A DNA stretch of 64,000 bases from Hymenobacter volaticus (GCF_022921055.1 NZ_CP095061.1:526001-590000); one strand, 5' to 3'; counted from the first letter of the stretch, positions 44,575 through 54,739 are shown. Notes: generated by a model not told the origin, from the letters alone. Program-made: numbers and translations.

Positions 44575-44904
44575 TTACTCCGTCGGGGCGTCTTGCCGTT
44601 GACGAGTTCTGAGGGTATCGTAGCGCTGCATGAGCGCCTCGGTAGCAATAAACATATTCGGGTTGGCGTCCGCATCGCGCAATGAGTCGAGCAGGAGGCG
44701 GGCCGGAGCGTAATTGCCACCCGCCATAAGAGCATCGGCCCGAGCGAGTAAGGGTTGCCCATTGGCTTCGGCAACAGGAGAGTCGGCTTCGCGTACTACG
44801 TGGCCCTTGCCATCAGTTCGAAAGTAGAAGAAGTACGCCATCCAGAGCACCATGCCCAAGAACAGGACGACAATGGAAATCAACGCAACCTTGATGTAGC
44901 GCAT
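44575..44904 (-). CDS. Membrane-anchored protein with TPR-like tail
   Basis: A 109-residue protein starting at ATG 44902-44904 (MRYIKVALISIVV). A transmembrane segment (VALISIVVLFLGMVLWMAYFFYF) is followed by a polar helical region whose A-D-A-L-M-A-G-G-N-Y-A-P-A-R-L-L-L-D-S-L is TPR-like. It is related to the protein at 43905. It directly follows the exporter gene on the same strand. Confidence 0.7.
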   Translation of the reverse strand: MRYIKVALISIVVLFLGMVLWMAYFFYFRTDGKGHVVREADSPVAEANGQPLLARADALMAGGNYAPARLLLDSLRDADANPNMFIATEALMQRYDTLRTRQRQDAPTE

Positions 44905-44968
44905 AGAATATAAAAAGTTGAAGATACTTGCGTCAAACCTACGCAATACTGCCCTATAAACTGTTGTG

Positions 44969-46813
44969 CTACACCAACGCGGCGTTGGTAGCCTGAAGTT
45001 GGCTTAGGCGCTGGTAGAGGCCACCGGGCTGACGCAGCAATTCGTCGTGGGTGCCACGTTCTGCAATACGGCCTTGGTGCAGCACAATGATTTCGTCGGC
45101 GTGCTGCACTGTGCTGAGGCGGTGGGCAATTACCAGCGAGGTGCGGTGTTGCATCAACCGAGTTAGCGCTTCCTGCACGAGCTTTTCGCTTTCCGTATCG
45201 AGGGCTGAGGTGGCTTCGTCGAGAATGAGGATAGGCGGATTGCGCAAAATTGCGCGGGCAATGCTTAGGCGCTGGCGCTGCCCACCCGAGAGCCGTCCGC
45301 CCGGTCGCCAATGACGGTTTGGTAGCCATCGGGGTGGCCATGATGAAGTCGTGGGCATTGGCAATGCGGGCAGCCTCTATCACCTCAGCTTCGGTGGCCT
45401 GCGTGTTGAAGCGAATGTTGTTGTAGATAGTGTCGTTGAACAGGATGCTCTCCTGCGTTACGATGCCCATTTGCTCACGCACCGAATGAATGGTGCAGTC
45501 GCGCACATCGTGACCATCAATAAGGATTTGACCGCCGGTAGCATCATAGAAACGTGGTAGCAAGTCCGCCAGCGTGCTTTTACCCGAACCTGATGGGCCT
45601 ACTAGCGCTACAGTTTTACCTTTCTGGATAACCAAGTTGATGTCTTGCAGTACGGGCGTATCGCCGTAGGCAAATTGTAAGTTGCGCAGCTCTATTCGGT
45701 GCTGGAAAGGCGGCAGCACTTCAGCATTCGGCTTGTCGCGAATAGTTGGCTCGGTGTCGATAATGCGCAATACTCGCTCGCCGGCCACTAGTCCACGCTG
45801 AATGTTGCCAAATGAAGATGACAGCGCCTTGGCCGGCGTGAGCACCTGCGAAAACAGAATCACGTAGCCGATAAACGTTTCGCCCGTCAAACTCGACTGC
45901 CCGCCTAGAATCAATAAACCCCGAAATAAAGTAGCCCCGCTACCACCGTGACTCCCGCAAACTCGGAAAATGGGGAAGCTAGGTCGCGGGTGTTGTCGAT
46001 GGCGCGGGAAGTGCGAGCATACAGGTCGTTTTGCTGCGCAAATTTCTCTTTGATGTAGTCCTGCGCGTTGAATGCCTTGATAACCCGGACGCCACCCAAA
46101 GTTTCGTCGATAACTGAGAGCATGGAGCCGAGGGTGCTTTGGCTTTGCTGCGCCTGCCGACGCAAGCGCTTGGAAATACCGGCTATCAGCCCACCTGATA
46201 TTGGCAGCAATATCAGCGTAAAGAGCGTGAGCGGTACGGAGATGTAAAACAGCAGGGCGAAGTACGCAATAATAGTTAGCGGCTCGCGAATGACGGCCGT
46301 CATGGTGTTCACTACCGACGTTTCCACCTCCTGCACATCCGATGTAAAGTGCGACATCAAATCACCCTTCCGCTCGCTCCCAAAAAAGCTAAGCGGTAAG
46401 CCAATAATGCGCTGATACAAATCGTGCCGCAAGTTTTGGATGACGCGGGCGCGCACTTTAGCTAATAACCGAAGGCTTAAGTACCGAAATACGTTGCTCA
46501 GCAATACTGACACCACCACCACGGCGCACACAAACGCCAGCGCGCCCATCTTGCCCTGGCTAGTTAATACGTCGGCGAAGAAAAAATTAAAGCTATCCTT
46601 CACCCAATCGAAGCTAGGGCGAAAGGCAGGCAGGTGGTCGGGTGCCTGCAAAGGAATCTTGTCGGTCTTGTCGAAGAGGACGCTCAACAAGGGAATGATG
46701 AGCGTGAAATTGGCTAGCCCAAAAAAAATGTTCAGCAGCGTGTACAGTAAATATTGCGGCAGAAAATTGGCCAACGGCCGGGCGTAATGCAGAATGCGCA
46801 GGTAGGTCTTCAT
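44969..46813 (-). CDS. MsbA-like ABC exporter (three frame breaks)
   Basis: A fused permease-ATPase of about 615 residues after three one-base repairs (plus-strand runs at 45919-45922 CCCC, 45331-45334 GGGG, and 45300-45302 CCC). Six membrane helices of the ABC exporter type ([66 protein letters not shown]) are followed by an ATPase with Walker [11 protein letters not shown], the Q-loop VTQESILFN, signature [10 protein letters not shown], Walker [13 protein letters not shown] and H-loop VIAHRLST. The family exports lipid A or other lipids and hydrophobic compounds. ATG 46811-46813 preferred. Substrate not shown; proximity to gmhA suggests a lipid or LPS role. Confidence 0.92.
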
Positions 46814-46879
46814 CGGAAGCAGCAAAGGTAACGCATCTGCTAAGCTTGGTAACGGTGCGGCACCAAGCGGGTGAGCAGA

Positions 46880-47239
46880 CTACTTTGCTTCGAAGACGGC
46901 TACCACCTCAATTTGCCCTAAAATGTGGCGGTTGAACTCTGCAAGTTCTTCGGCCGGTACCCACAATTCCTCATGCTCCCGGTTGCCCACATTTTGCACC
47001 GGAAATGAAGCTGCATAGTCGGCGTCCACGGCAAAGCGCAGCACATAGCCCACGCCGTAGTACGGTACGTTCCAATCGCGCGCTATCTGAGCGGCGTACT
47101 CCTCGTTCAGCACCGGGTAAAATATGGGCTGCTCCGGTAAGCGCGGTGGAAATTCCACCCACCCAGAAGCGGCTATCAAATCCATTTCCTGCTGGTTAAC
47201 TGGACGATAAAGCAACAGGTTAGCAGGCTCGTGACGCAT
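46880..47239 (-). CDS. Small conserved Bacteroidota protein (often named ADP-ribosylation/crystallin J1)
   Basis: A 119-residue soluble protein from ATG 47237-47239 (MRHEPANLLLYRPV). Conserved-looking blocks are LYRPVNQQEMDLIAASGWVEFPPRLPEQPIFYPVLNEEYA, RDWNVPYYGVGYVLRF, and HEELWVPAEELAEFNRHILGQIEVVAVF. I recall this family from Bacteroidota genomes under the name given, but its biochemical role is not established. The frame is open for 25 more residues upstream, which are not family-like. Confidence 0.65.
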   Translation of the reverse strand: MRHEPANLLLYRPVNQQEMDLIAASGWVEFPPRLPEQPIFYPVLNEEYAAQIARDWNVPYYGVGYVLRFAVDADYAASFPVQNVGNREHEELWVPAEELAEFNRHILGQIEVVAVFEAK

Positions 47240-47385
47240 AGATGCTTGATAGAGTGACTCAAAGAAATAATTGTAACTGCTAACCCAGCACTGTTTTGCA
47301 AGACCCTGCCGCACGGACAGTTCCTTTACATAAAAGGTCTTCTTGCGAGGGATGAATCCTTAGCAAGTGGGCGCTAAATCAACGA

Positions 47386-49224
47386 TTAAAACTCGTGTAG
47401 GCGCTGCGCAATGTTCCAGCGTAAGGCCAACGATGGGAATACCGTATTTTGGGTAGCGGCATCGATAGACGACTGACGGCGCACAATCAGCTTGGCATCT
47501 AGCCACAGGTTGTGCCGCGGCTGATAAGTGGCCGTGAAATCGGTGTGGACCAAATGGGTGCGGTTGCCTTGCCCTACATTGTTGCCATAGTTTTGCTCTT
47601 CCGGTTTGGTGTCGTAGGAAATCAGCGGGTTACCACCGTAGTTCTTGATAGAACCATCATCATAAGTTCGGTCAAGGCCTTGCACGGTGTAAAACAACTT
47701 ACCCACCAACTGCAAACGCGGAATGGGCTGGTAGCTCACTATGCCGAGCAGTTCATACAAGTTGGCGCCCATCGGGTGGGCGAGGGGCTGCTGATAGTTC
47801 TGGTAGTCGGTATAGCTGTCTTTGTGCTGATAGGTGTATGGGCGGATGTAATTGAATTCTCCCTGCACATCAAGCGTGCGAATACCAGCCACATCCACAT
47901 ATTTGGCGCCTAACTGGAATGCTTGCTTGTTGGCCCACCAACCGTTGCCGGCGCGTACTTCGCTCAGTTTGAACTCGTCCAGCATCAACTGACCATAAAG
48001 CTGCGCTGTGTTTTTGATGTTCCATTTGAAATCCAGACCTAGCACGGTGTTGTCAGGCGAGCCAACTTGCTGCTCAACTGCCCGATAGAAGATGATGGGG
48101 TTCAAGTATTGCAATTCAAACCCGCGGCGCTGGCTGCCAGGAATAGGCTGCCCAGTTTTCTTATCCCGTACGAAGTTACGGCCACCTAAAATGGTACTTT
48201 CGAATACGCCTACATTGAAAGTTGGCGTCACATCAAAGCTAAGGTGATGTAGCGCCATGTATTTCTTTCGATAGATGGTATCTATCGGGCTACCGTTCTG
48301 GTCGTAGCTGCGGTCGGCAATCATTTCGGTGAACAGGTTCTGGTAGTTGAGCTTCCAGATACGCGTGTTCAGCTTCAGAAAGAAATAGGGGGCGCTGTAG
48401 TCGGAGAGGATGAGGGAGCGGTAGCCGTTGCCAATAAAGTTTCGGTCGTGGCCAAGTTGCACGCCGATGTGCTTGGTGGCTGCGTACGTGACGTAGCCGC
48501 GGGCCGTGAAAAAGTCGTATTGGTCGCCGCCAATAACCTTAAAGTCTTTCCAGTAGCCCTCATGCGGTACTGATCTATCGCGCTTGATGCGGATGCGTTG
48601 CTGCACATAGGCCGGCACGCCTTGCTGGTTGTCGGCCAAGAAAGTGTAGAAGCCCAATCGCTCGTCGATAGTGCCTTCCACCTGTACGCCCCGCGTGTTA
48701 ACGTAGCGCAGCCCGTCAGTTTCCGAATCCTTGCCAGCCGAAAGCCCGAGTACCGGATTTATGCGCAGCGTAAAATCGGGAATAGACACACTATAAAGGT
48801 CGGATTGGCGCTGATAGAAGTGCTTAAGCACTGGTTGGCGGCTTCGATTGGATGCATCAGCCCGTGCAGAGTAGTTCCAATTGTCGCGCAGTAAGTATTC
48901 TGCATTGAAGCGGTCCTGCGCCGACAAGTTTGCGCTGTCGGCCAGCATTCGTTCGGCCAAGCGTACCACAACTGTGCGAGTGTATGGGCGAACGGACGTG
49001 TGCAGATTGTTGCCTATCGAGTCGCCACCATATTTAATAGCGTACCGGTCGATCAGCCGGTACACGTCTGCATCCAGCGGTACCGTGTTAGGTGCCGTTG
49101 GGGCGTCGGCTGTCGGAACTTGTGGTGGCGGAATGGGGCCGTCAAACTGTACCGACATGCTTTGGCCTGCAACTTGGCTAGCGAATAAGGCTTGAGATGC
49201 TAAAAAGAGAAGATATTTTTTCAT
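47386..49224 (-). CDS. RemB/Wzi-like outer-membrane barrel (gliding motility or capsule assembly)
   Basis: A 612-residue exported protein with signal peptide (LLFLASQALFASQVAGQ). After a proline-rich linker it has the Wzi/capsule-assembly layout: IDRYAIKYGGDSIGNNLHTSVRPYTR, ERLGFYTFLADNQQ, KVIGGDQYDFFTARGYVTYAATKHIGVQLGHDRNFIGNGYRSLILSDYSAPYFFLKL, and many amphipathic strands to a C-terminal aromatic end. Flavobacterium RemB, a mobile surface protein of gliding motility, belongs to this family; Wzi anchors capsule. Which role applies here cannot be decided from one gene. Confidence 0.72.
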   Translation of the reverse strand: MKKYLLFLASQALFASQVAGQSMSVQFDGPIPPPQVPTADAPTAPNTVPLDADVYRLIDRYAIKYGGDSIGNNLHTSVRPYTRTVVVRLAERMLADSANLSAQDRFNAEYLLRDNWNYSARADASNRSRQPVLKHFYQRQSDLYSVSIPDFTLRINPVLGLSAGKDSETDGLRYVNTRGVQVEGTIDERLGFYTFLADNQQGVPAYVQQRIRIKRDRSVPHEGYWKDFKVIGGDQYDFFTARGYVTYAATKHIGVQLGHDRNFIGNGYRSLILSDYSAPYFFLKLNTRIWKLNYQNLFTEMIADRSYDQNGSPIDTIYRKKYMALHHLSFDVTPTFNVGVFESTILGGRNFVRDKKTGQPIPGSQRRGFELQYLNPIIFYRAVEQQVGSPDNTVLGLDFKWNIKNTAQLYGQLMLDEFKLSEVRAGNGWWANKQAFQLGAKYVDVAGIRTLDVQGEFNYIRPYTYQHKDSYTDYQNYQQPLAHPMGANLYELLGIVSYQPIPRLQLVGKLFYTVQGLDRTYDDGSIKNYGGNPLISYDTKPEEQNYGNNVGQGNRTHLVHTDFTATYQPRHNLWLDAKLIVRRQSSIDAATQNTVFPSLALRWNIAQRLHEF

Positions 49225-49379
49225 AAAACGGAGTCTGCTCTCTGAAAACGAGTGCGCAATCCAACAAACCTACGCACTTGCCACAAGAGTAAGACGCAGC
49301 AACGTGGCTAAGTGGCTGTTCCGTATATCCAAGCAGGTTGAGTTGCGGGGTTTATAGTGCCCCGAGGGAGGCGGATGTT

Positions 49380-49387
49380 TACATTTG
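49380..49387 (+). promoter_or_regulatory. TACATTTG -7 element, possibly giving a leaderless mRNA
   Basis: TACATTTG matches TAnnTTTG and ends 4 bases before GTG 49392, so transcription would begin at or next to the start codon. This favours the GTG start over the upstream ATG at 49338. Confidence 0.45.
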
Positions 49388-49391
49388 CCGC

Positions 49392-50329
49392 GTGTCACCT
49401 CGTCTGCTCCGCTATTCCGAACTCGACCTTGCTGCTTGGGACGCATGTGTAGCGGCGGCCCGAGAGGTAGTGCCCTATGCGTGTTCGTGGTGGCTTCGCG
49501 CAACGGCAGGGCAGTGGGAAGCTTCGGTGGAAGTAGAGGAAAGCACAGGCCGGTACTTATCGGTGCTGCCACTGCCCACAAAATGGCGTCTTGGGGGCGG
49601 GAAATATACCAGCCAGCCTTCACGCAGCAGCTTGGCTTGTTGGCGCTGCCAGAAAGCCAATTTCCTGATGTGCTGCAGCACCTGAGCCATTTACCGAAGC
49701 GCTACGCCCGCTTGTATATCCAGCTCAACGACCAGACGCCGCTACTACCACCGCTGTCTTTCACCAGCCAAACTCGCATCACCTACCACTTGCCGCTACA
49801 CCCTGAGTATGCTACGTTGCGCGCTGGCTACGCGGCTGACTACCGCCGTCGGCTGCGACAGAACAACGAACTGCCCGCTCCACTTACTGTTTCGCAGTCC
49901 TCTTCTGTAGAAGAAATGCTAGCATTATTCAAGCAATACAGCGGAAAGGCAGCCGGCCTGAAAAGCCGACATTACCAGCAACTGCAAGCCTTGTATACGG
50001 TACTGCAACAGCACAACCAAGCACTACCGCTGGAGGTACGGGCGTTTGAAACCGGCGAACTACTTGCGGCGGCGCTGTTTGTAAGATTTCGTACGCGGCT
50101 TGTCTATTTATTTGCGGTCGCCTCGCCAGCCGGTAAAAAAGCTGCGGCTCCATTGCTGTTGCTCGACAGCGTAATTCAACGTCATGCTGGCACTGACCTT
50201 GTGCTTGATTTCGAGGGCGGCATGATAGAATCAATTGCCCGTTTTTTCGCCAACTTCGGGGCCACGCCCGTACCCTATGCGGCCCTTTCTTTCACCCAAC
50301 GTCCCTGGTATCTGCAATGGATCCGCTAA
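49392..50329 (+). CDS. Acyltransferase-like (GNAT/FemAB-type) protein, one frame break
   Basis: About 312 residues starting at GTG 49392, after adding one G to the GGGGG at 49593-49597. The junction then reads L-P-T-K-W-R-L-G-G-R-E-I-Y-Q-P-A-F-T-Q-Q-L-G. The N-terminal phrase Y-S-E-L-D-L-A-A-W-D-A-C-V and the two-domain arrangement, with A-D-Y-R-R-R-L-R-Q-N between them and D-L-V-L-D-F-E-G-G-M-I-E-S-I-A near the C-terminus, resemble FemAB/GNAT acyltransferases in Bacteroidota. The acyl donor and target are unknown. It overlaps the UPRTase gene by 13 bases, implying an operon. Confidence 0.68.
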
Positions 50330-51011
50330 CCCCCGACACTTCCGACCTGACCGGCGCTGAGTTGGCCCCCCGCGTGCATGTTGTGTGCGCCGAGCCCTCA
50401 ATTGCCAACCATTTTCTAGCCGAACTGCGCGATGTGGAAGTGCAACGCGACTCCCTGCGCTTCCGACGCAACCTGCAGCGCCTCGGCGAAATTATAGCCT
50501 ACCGCATCAGTTCCCAGCTTAGCTACACCGACAAAACCGTGCAAACCCCGCTCGGTGAGTCCCGCAGCAAGCAACTCCGCGACTTTCCCATCCTAGCGAC
50601 GGTGCTCCGTGCCGGCCTGCCATTTCACCAGGGCTTTCTCAACTATTTCGATCAGTCGCCTAGCGCTTTTGTGGCGGCGTACCGCATCGAAGGCACGGCC
50701 CAGGTGCAAGTGCAGGTCGATTATCTGTCGGCGCCGCGGCTCGATGAGCGGGTTTTGATTCTGGCCGATCCTATGCTGGCTTCCGGCAAGTCGTTGGTGC
50801 AAACCTACCGGGCCATGCTGCGGTTCGGTACGCCCCGTCAAGTACACATTGCCGCCGTTATTGCCAGCCCGAAGGCGTTGCCCACGTCACCCGCGAGATT
50901 CCTGAAGCTACACTTTGGGTAGCCGCCATCGACGAAAAGCTAAACGATCAAGCCTATATCGTGCCTGGCCTCGGTGATGCTGGTGACTTATCGTATGGCA
51001 GCAAGCTATAG
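50317..51011 (+). CDS. upp: Uracil phosphoribosyltransferase (one frame break)
   Basis: Makes UMP from uracil and PRPP in pyrimidine salvage. It reads MDPLTPDT at the start, then [33 protein letters not shown], the [11 protein letters not shown] segment, and the PRPP loop [15 protein letters not shown]. The frame breaks at the CCC of 50868-50870; adding one C gives [28 protein letters not shown] and the uracil-binding ending [18 protein letters not shown] at TAG 51009-51011, a typical Upp C-terminus, 231 residues in total. The C-terminal motif confirms the repair. Confidence 0.88.
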
Positions 51012-51174
51012 GAGGACGTGGTGAACTGAATTAAAAGCATCATATACTGAAAGTTTCACGTTTAAATGTTCTTGTTGTTACTTTCTTAGTTTGAACCAAC
51101 ACAGTGCTTTAGTTCTTTGTAATTTCAAGTTCGACCACGGCAACTTTTCTTCTTTATCCTCTGCTGCTCACCTC

Positions 51175-51625
51175 GTGTTACCGCACCTCTTCAAATACGC
51201 CTCTGTTTTCTTGTTGGGGATGGTCAAGTTTGTGGCCGCTCCAGTAGCGGGCATTGCTGCCGGGCTATCGTTTCCTCTCATTTGGGGACTATCGGTAGCA
51301 GGCATGATGACCACAGTGGTACTTGTTTCGGGGTAGGGAAGATGTGGGCACTGCATTTACGCCGCAAGCGCGAGGAAAAAGGCAAGCCATTGTTTAGTCG
51401 TAAGAGCCGCCGTATCGTGAGCATCTTTCGGCGCTTCGGTATGGGAGGTATTGCCTTCTTGACTCCTATTCTGTTTAGCCCCATTGGCGGCACCGTCATT
51501 GCTACCCAACTGCATGTGCCTCGCTGGCGTATTTTGTTTCACATGCTATGGAGCGCCGTGCTGTGGGCGGAGCTTTCACAATGCTAGCCATCCGTTTCAG
51601 TCACTTAGCCATATTCCATCATTGA
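51175..51625 (+). CDS. Small multi-pass membrane protein, COG2426-like (two frame breaks)
   Basis: About 150 residues from GTG 51175 (VLPHLFKYASVFLLGMVKF) to TGA 51623-51625 after one G is added to each of 51330-51333 (GGGG) and 51564-51566 (GGG). Hydrophobic segments: FKYASVFLLGMVKFVAAPVAGIAAG, LIWGLSVAGMMTTVVLVSG, a basic cytoplasmic loop (LHLRRKREEKGKPLFSRKSRRIVSIFRR), FGMGGIAFLTPILFSPIGGTVIA and a final helix. The layout resembles the small multidrug-export (COG2426) family, but no function is demonstrated for it. Earlier TTG 51091 is less likely. Confidence 0.6.
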
Positions 51626-51654
51626 ACTAGAGTGTAGCTCTAAACGAGTGTTAT

Positions 51655-51696
51655 AAAACCAAAGCGGCGTGCCACATGGCACGCCGCTTTGGTTTT
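51655..51696. terminator. Bidirectional terminator between membrane protein and rhlE
   Basis: Perfect hairpin, 19-base arms around AAAACCAAAGCGGCGTGCC with an ACAT loop, between convergent genes. Confidence 0.85.
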
Positions 51697-51737
51697 CGGT
51701 AAGCATTGTATGCAGAAGCTGCCGCTGTTTCATAATT

Positions 51738-53165
51738 CTACTTTCGTTTGCCTTTTGAGCGAGCAATAGCCGCTTTTACGGCTTTCACGGCGGGCTTGGA
51801 GGCACTACCCTTTGAGGGCCGAGCCTTGTTGCCTTTCTGGCTACGGTTAGGCCCTTCCACGTAAGTCCGACCCGTACGCTTGTCAATCGTCACGCCGGGC
51901 TTCACGTACTCTTTCCGTTCGTGGAAAGCCCCTTTGAAGTTCGGGTCCTCGCGGCGCCGACGCTCATCCTGCTCGCGGTTCATGCTCTGCTGCTCTTCAA
52001 ACGGCGTTTCGGCTACTTCTACCTCGGCTGGAAACGGTACCAACGGAATTGGCTGCTTGATTAGCTCTTCAATGCGGGCTATGTGGTGCATTTCGGCTTC
52101 ATTGGCGAAGGTGATGGCTGCCCCCGTATGCTGTGCCCGCCCCGTGCGCCCAATGCGGTGCACATAGTCGTCATAAATCAAGGGCACATCAAAGTTGATA
52201 ACGTGGCTCACTTCCGGCACATCGATGCCGCGGGCAGCTACGTCCGTGGCTACCAGAAAGCGCACTTTTCCCGCTTTGAAATCCTCCATAGCGTTGATGC
52301 GCGAGTTCTGGCCTTTGTTGCCGTGGATGGCCCGCACCTCGCCAGCTATTCTGCGACCCAAAAAGTGCGCTACATTTTCGGCGTGCACCTTGCTGCGCGT
52401 GAAAATCATAACTCGGTTGAAGCTTTCCTGGTCGCGGAGCAAGTACCCGAGCAAGTTGATCTTGGTCACTAAGTTGGGCACCTCGTACAAACTCTGAGTC
52501 ACATTCTGAGCAGAGGTAGCCGAAGGCGTTACCTCAACCCGCATCGGAAACTCCAGAAATTCCTCGCTCAGCGTGGTGACTTTCTCGGCCATAGTAGCTG
52601 AAAACAGCGCGTTCTGCCGCTTGCTCGGAATGACTTCCAGAATCTTGCGAATCTGGGGCATAAAGCCCATATCCATCATCTTGTCGGCCTCATCGAGAAC
52701 CAACGTTTTCAGCTCTTTCAGCACCAAGTCGCCCCGTAAGTACAGTTCCAACAACCGGCCAGGCGTGGCAATCAAAATGTCTACACCTTTCGCAATAGTT
52801 TCGATCTGCGTTTTTGGTCCCAATCCGCCGTAAATGGCGAAAATGCGGAGATCAGTGTACGTGGCGAGGCGCTTGAGATGGGTCTCAATCTGCATGGCTA
52901 GCTCACGCGTAGGAGCCATAATAAGAGCCCGCGGATTTTGGCCTTGGGCGTATTTTACTTTCATCAGGAGCGGCAATCCGAAGGCAGCCGTCTTACCGGT
53001 ACCAGTTTGTGCAATACCTAGCACGTCGTGGCCAGCCAGCAGCAACGGAATAGTTTGCATCTGCACGGGCGTGGGCTCGGTGAAACCGGCTTCGGCCACG
53101 GCCGTGAGTAATTGCTTGTTGAGCTTGAAATCGGCGAAAGAAACCGCCTGTGGCGTATCGGACAT
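51738..53165 (-). CDS. rhlE: DEAD-box RNA helicase
   Basis: A 475-residue ATP-dependent RNA helicase of the RhlE group. It starts at ATG 53163-53165 (MSDTPQAVSFADFKL). Motifs: Q-motif F-T-E-P-T-P-V-Q, Walker A GIAQTGTGKTAAF, PTRELAMQ, VLDEADKMMDMGF, ALFSATM, and the RecA-2 motifs VATDVAARGIDVPEV and YVHRIGRTGRAQ. The C-terminal region is a long basic tail (K-R-T-G-R-T-Y-V-E-G-P-N-R, then KAVKAAIARSKGKRK) suited to RNA binding. Upstream in-frame sequence is not family-like. Typical role: RNA remodelling in ribosome assembly and cold adaptation. Confidence 0.95.
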   Translation of the reverse strand: MSDTPQAVSFADFKLNKQLLTAVAEAGFTEPTPVQMQTIPLLLAGHDVLGIAQTGTGKTAAFGLPLLMKVKYAQGQNPRALIMAPTRELAMQIETHLKRLATYTDLRIFAIYGGLGPKTQIETIAKGVDILIATPGRLLELYLRGDLVLKELKTLVLDEADKMMDMGFMPQIRKILEVIPSKRQNALFSATMAEKVTTLSEEFLEFPMRVEVTPSATSAQNVTQSLYEVPNLVTKINLLGYLLRDQESFNRVMIFTRSKVHAENVAHFLGRRIAGEVRAIHGNKGQNSRINAMEDFKAGKVRFLVATDVAARGIDVPEVSHVINFDVPLIYDDYVHRIGRTGRAQHTGAAITFANEAEMHHIARIEELIKQPIPLVPFPAEVEVAETPFEEQQSMNREQDERRRREDPNFKGAFHERKEYVKPGVTIDKRTGRTYVEGPNRSQKGNKARPSKGSASKPAVKAVKAAIARSKGKRK

Positions 53166-53340
53166 GACAGAAGAGGAATTACGAGGCGCAAAGGTACGGA
53201 ACCCTATCCCAACCCACAGGTGAAAGCTATAGAGCAAGTTACACTCGCGCAGGAAGAGGTTTTGCGCCTTTGTTTGATGATCAACAACACTGCCGATATA
53301 AAAAAGTGCTTGTTAAACTTGCGAATTCGTCTACATCCGC

Positions 53341-53348
53341 TACTTTTG
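53341..53348 (+). promoter_or_regulatory. TACTTTTG -7 element of tRNA-His
   Basis: Identical to the tRNA-Lys -7 box, 20 bases upstream of the tRNA. A TTG lies at about 53321, slightly closer than usual. Confidence 0.5.
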
Positions 53349-53368
53349 TTGCTCCATTGCCCAACATG

Positions 53369-53442
53369 GTAGGTATAGCTCAGCCGGTTAGAGCGTCGGA
53401 TTGTGATTCCGAAGGTCGTGGGTTCGAGCCCCATTACTTACC
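53369..53442 (+). tRNA. tRNA-His (anticodon GUG)
   Basis: Acceptor stem GTAGGTA/TACTTAC with one G-U pair, D-arm TAGCTCAGCCGGTTAGAGC, anticodon stem TCGGA/TCCGA with loop TTGTGAT (anticodon GTG), T-arm GGGTTCGAGCCCC. A G at 53368 would be the histidine-specific G-1, opposite C73 at 53442. CCA is not encoded. Confidence 0.94.
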
Positions 53443-53449
53443 CACTACG

Positions 53450-53480
53450 AAAGCCCCAAGCAGTATGCTTGGGGCTTTTT
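53450..53480 (+). terminator. Terminator after tRNA-His
   Basis: AAAGCCCCAAGC and GCTTGGGGCTTTTT arms. Confidence 0.8.
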
Positions 53481-53639
53481 CTTTTAATGTCTAGCTGCTC
53501 TTTACCAAGTATTTAGCTCCCGCCACAGCTTGCCGTGGTGCAGCTAATTCAACAAAAACGGGCGTAGTGCGGAAGGATTTGGATATTTGTGGCGTTGCAA
53601 GACAAATCATCTGCTTGAATCACTCTTACTCCTTTTAAT

Positions 53640-54575
53640 ATGAGCTTGGTCGTAATCGGCTCCGTAGCCTTCGATGCCCTAGAAACGCCCTTTGGCAAAA
53701 CCGACAAAATCATCGGTGGTGCTGCTACTTACATCTCTCTTTCGGCTAGCTACTCGCTTAAGCCGGTGAAGCTGGTGGCCGTAGTAGGCGACGATTTTCC
53801 GCAATCCGACATTCTGCTCCTTGAAGAGCACGGCGTGAACACGGAAGGTTTGCAAATCAAAGAAGGTGAGAAGTCGTTTTTCTGGTCAGGAAAGTATTCC
53901 AACGACCTGAACTCGCGCGAAACGCTGGTTACGGAACTCAACGTACTAGCCAATTTCGACCCCATTATCCCCGATAGCTACCAGGATTGCAAGTACCTGA
54001 TGCTCGGCAACCTGGCGCCTCAGGTGCAGCGGCTAGTGATTCAGCGCCTTGTTAACCGCCCCAAGCTCATCGTTATGGACACGATGAACTTCTGGATGGA
54101 TGTGGCGCTCGATGAGCTGAAAACGACCATTGAAATGGTAGACGTGCTGAGCATCAACGACGAAGAAGCTCGTCAGCTTTCAGGCCAACACTCCTTGGTG
54201 AAAGCCGCCAAGATTATCATGGGCATGGGCCCAAAGACAGTCATTATCAAGAAAGGTGAACATGGTGCGCTGCTGTTCTGCAAAAACAAAGTGTTTTATG
54301 CGCCAGCCTTACCCTTAGAAGAAGTATTCGATCCAACCGGCGCCGGCGACACGTTTGCGGGTGGCTTCATCGGTTACCTCGCCGCTACCGACGATATCAG
54401 CTTCGAGAATATGAAGCGCGCAGTTGTACACGGCTCGGCTATGGCTTCTTTCTGCGTAGAGAAGTTCGGTACGGAGCGTTTGCTCAACCTGACGCCCGAA
54501 GAAGTGGAAGCTCGGGAGCAGAAGTTTGCCGATCTAGTGGCTGTAGTACCCGCCACAGCTGCTCAGGACGTGTAG
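53640..54575 (+). CDS. PfkB-family carbohydrate kinase
   Basis: A 311-residue ribokinase-fold sugar or nucleoside kinase. It begins MSLVVIGSVAFDALETPFG with the substrate-binding I-I-G-G-A-A-T-Y segment, then V-A-V-V-G-D-D-F-P and a central I-N-D-E-E-A-R-Q-L-S-G. The C-terminal PfkB signature DPTGAGDTFAGGFIGYLA contains the catalytic aspartate and anion hole. The close spacing of D-T-M-N-F-W-M resembles a Bacteroidota clade with unknown substrate. Single gene between two terminators. Confidence 0.9.
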   Translation: MSLVVIGSVAFDALETPFGKTDKIIGGAATYISLSASYSLKPVKLVAVVGDDFPQSDILLLEEHGVNTEGLQIKEGEKSFFWSGKYSNDLNSRETLVTELNVLANFDPIIPDSYQDCKYLMLGNLAPQVQRLVIQRLVNRPKLIVMDTMNFWMDVALDELKTTIEMVDVLSINDEEARQLSGQHSLVKAAKIIMGMGPKTVIIKKGEHGALLFCKNKVFYAPALPLEEVFDPTGAGDTFAGGFIGYLAATDDISFENMKRAVVHGSAMASFCVEKFGTERLLNLTPEEVEAREQKFADLVAVVPATAAQDV

Positions 54576-54602
54576 CTTAGTATAAGCTGAAGCGAAACTC
54601 GT

Positions 54603-54655
54603 AAAGAAGCCGCCGGAAACTGAAGCCTCATGCTTTAGCTTCTGGCGGCTTCTTT
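54603..54655 (+). terminator. Terminator after pfkB-family gene
   Basis: Hairpin with arms AAAGAAGCCGCC and GGCGGCTTCTTT plus inner pairing, 28 bases past the stop. Confidence 0.75.
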
Positions 54656-54739
54656 CATAAAGTCTGCTTTGTTTCGACAACCCTTTAACTGGCGAGGCGG
54701 TAAAAGAAAGCGTAATGCTTCACCCTTAGCTCTACTGCC

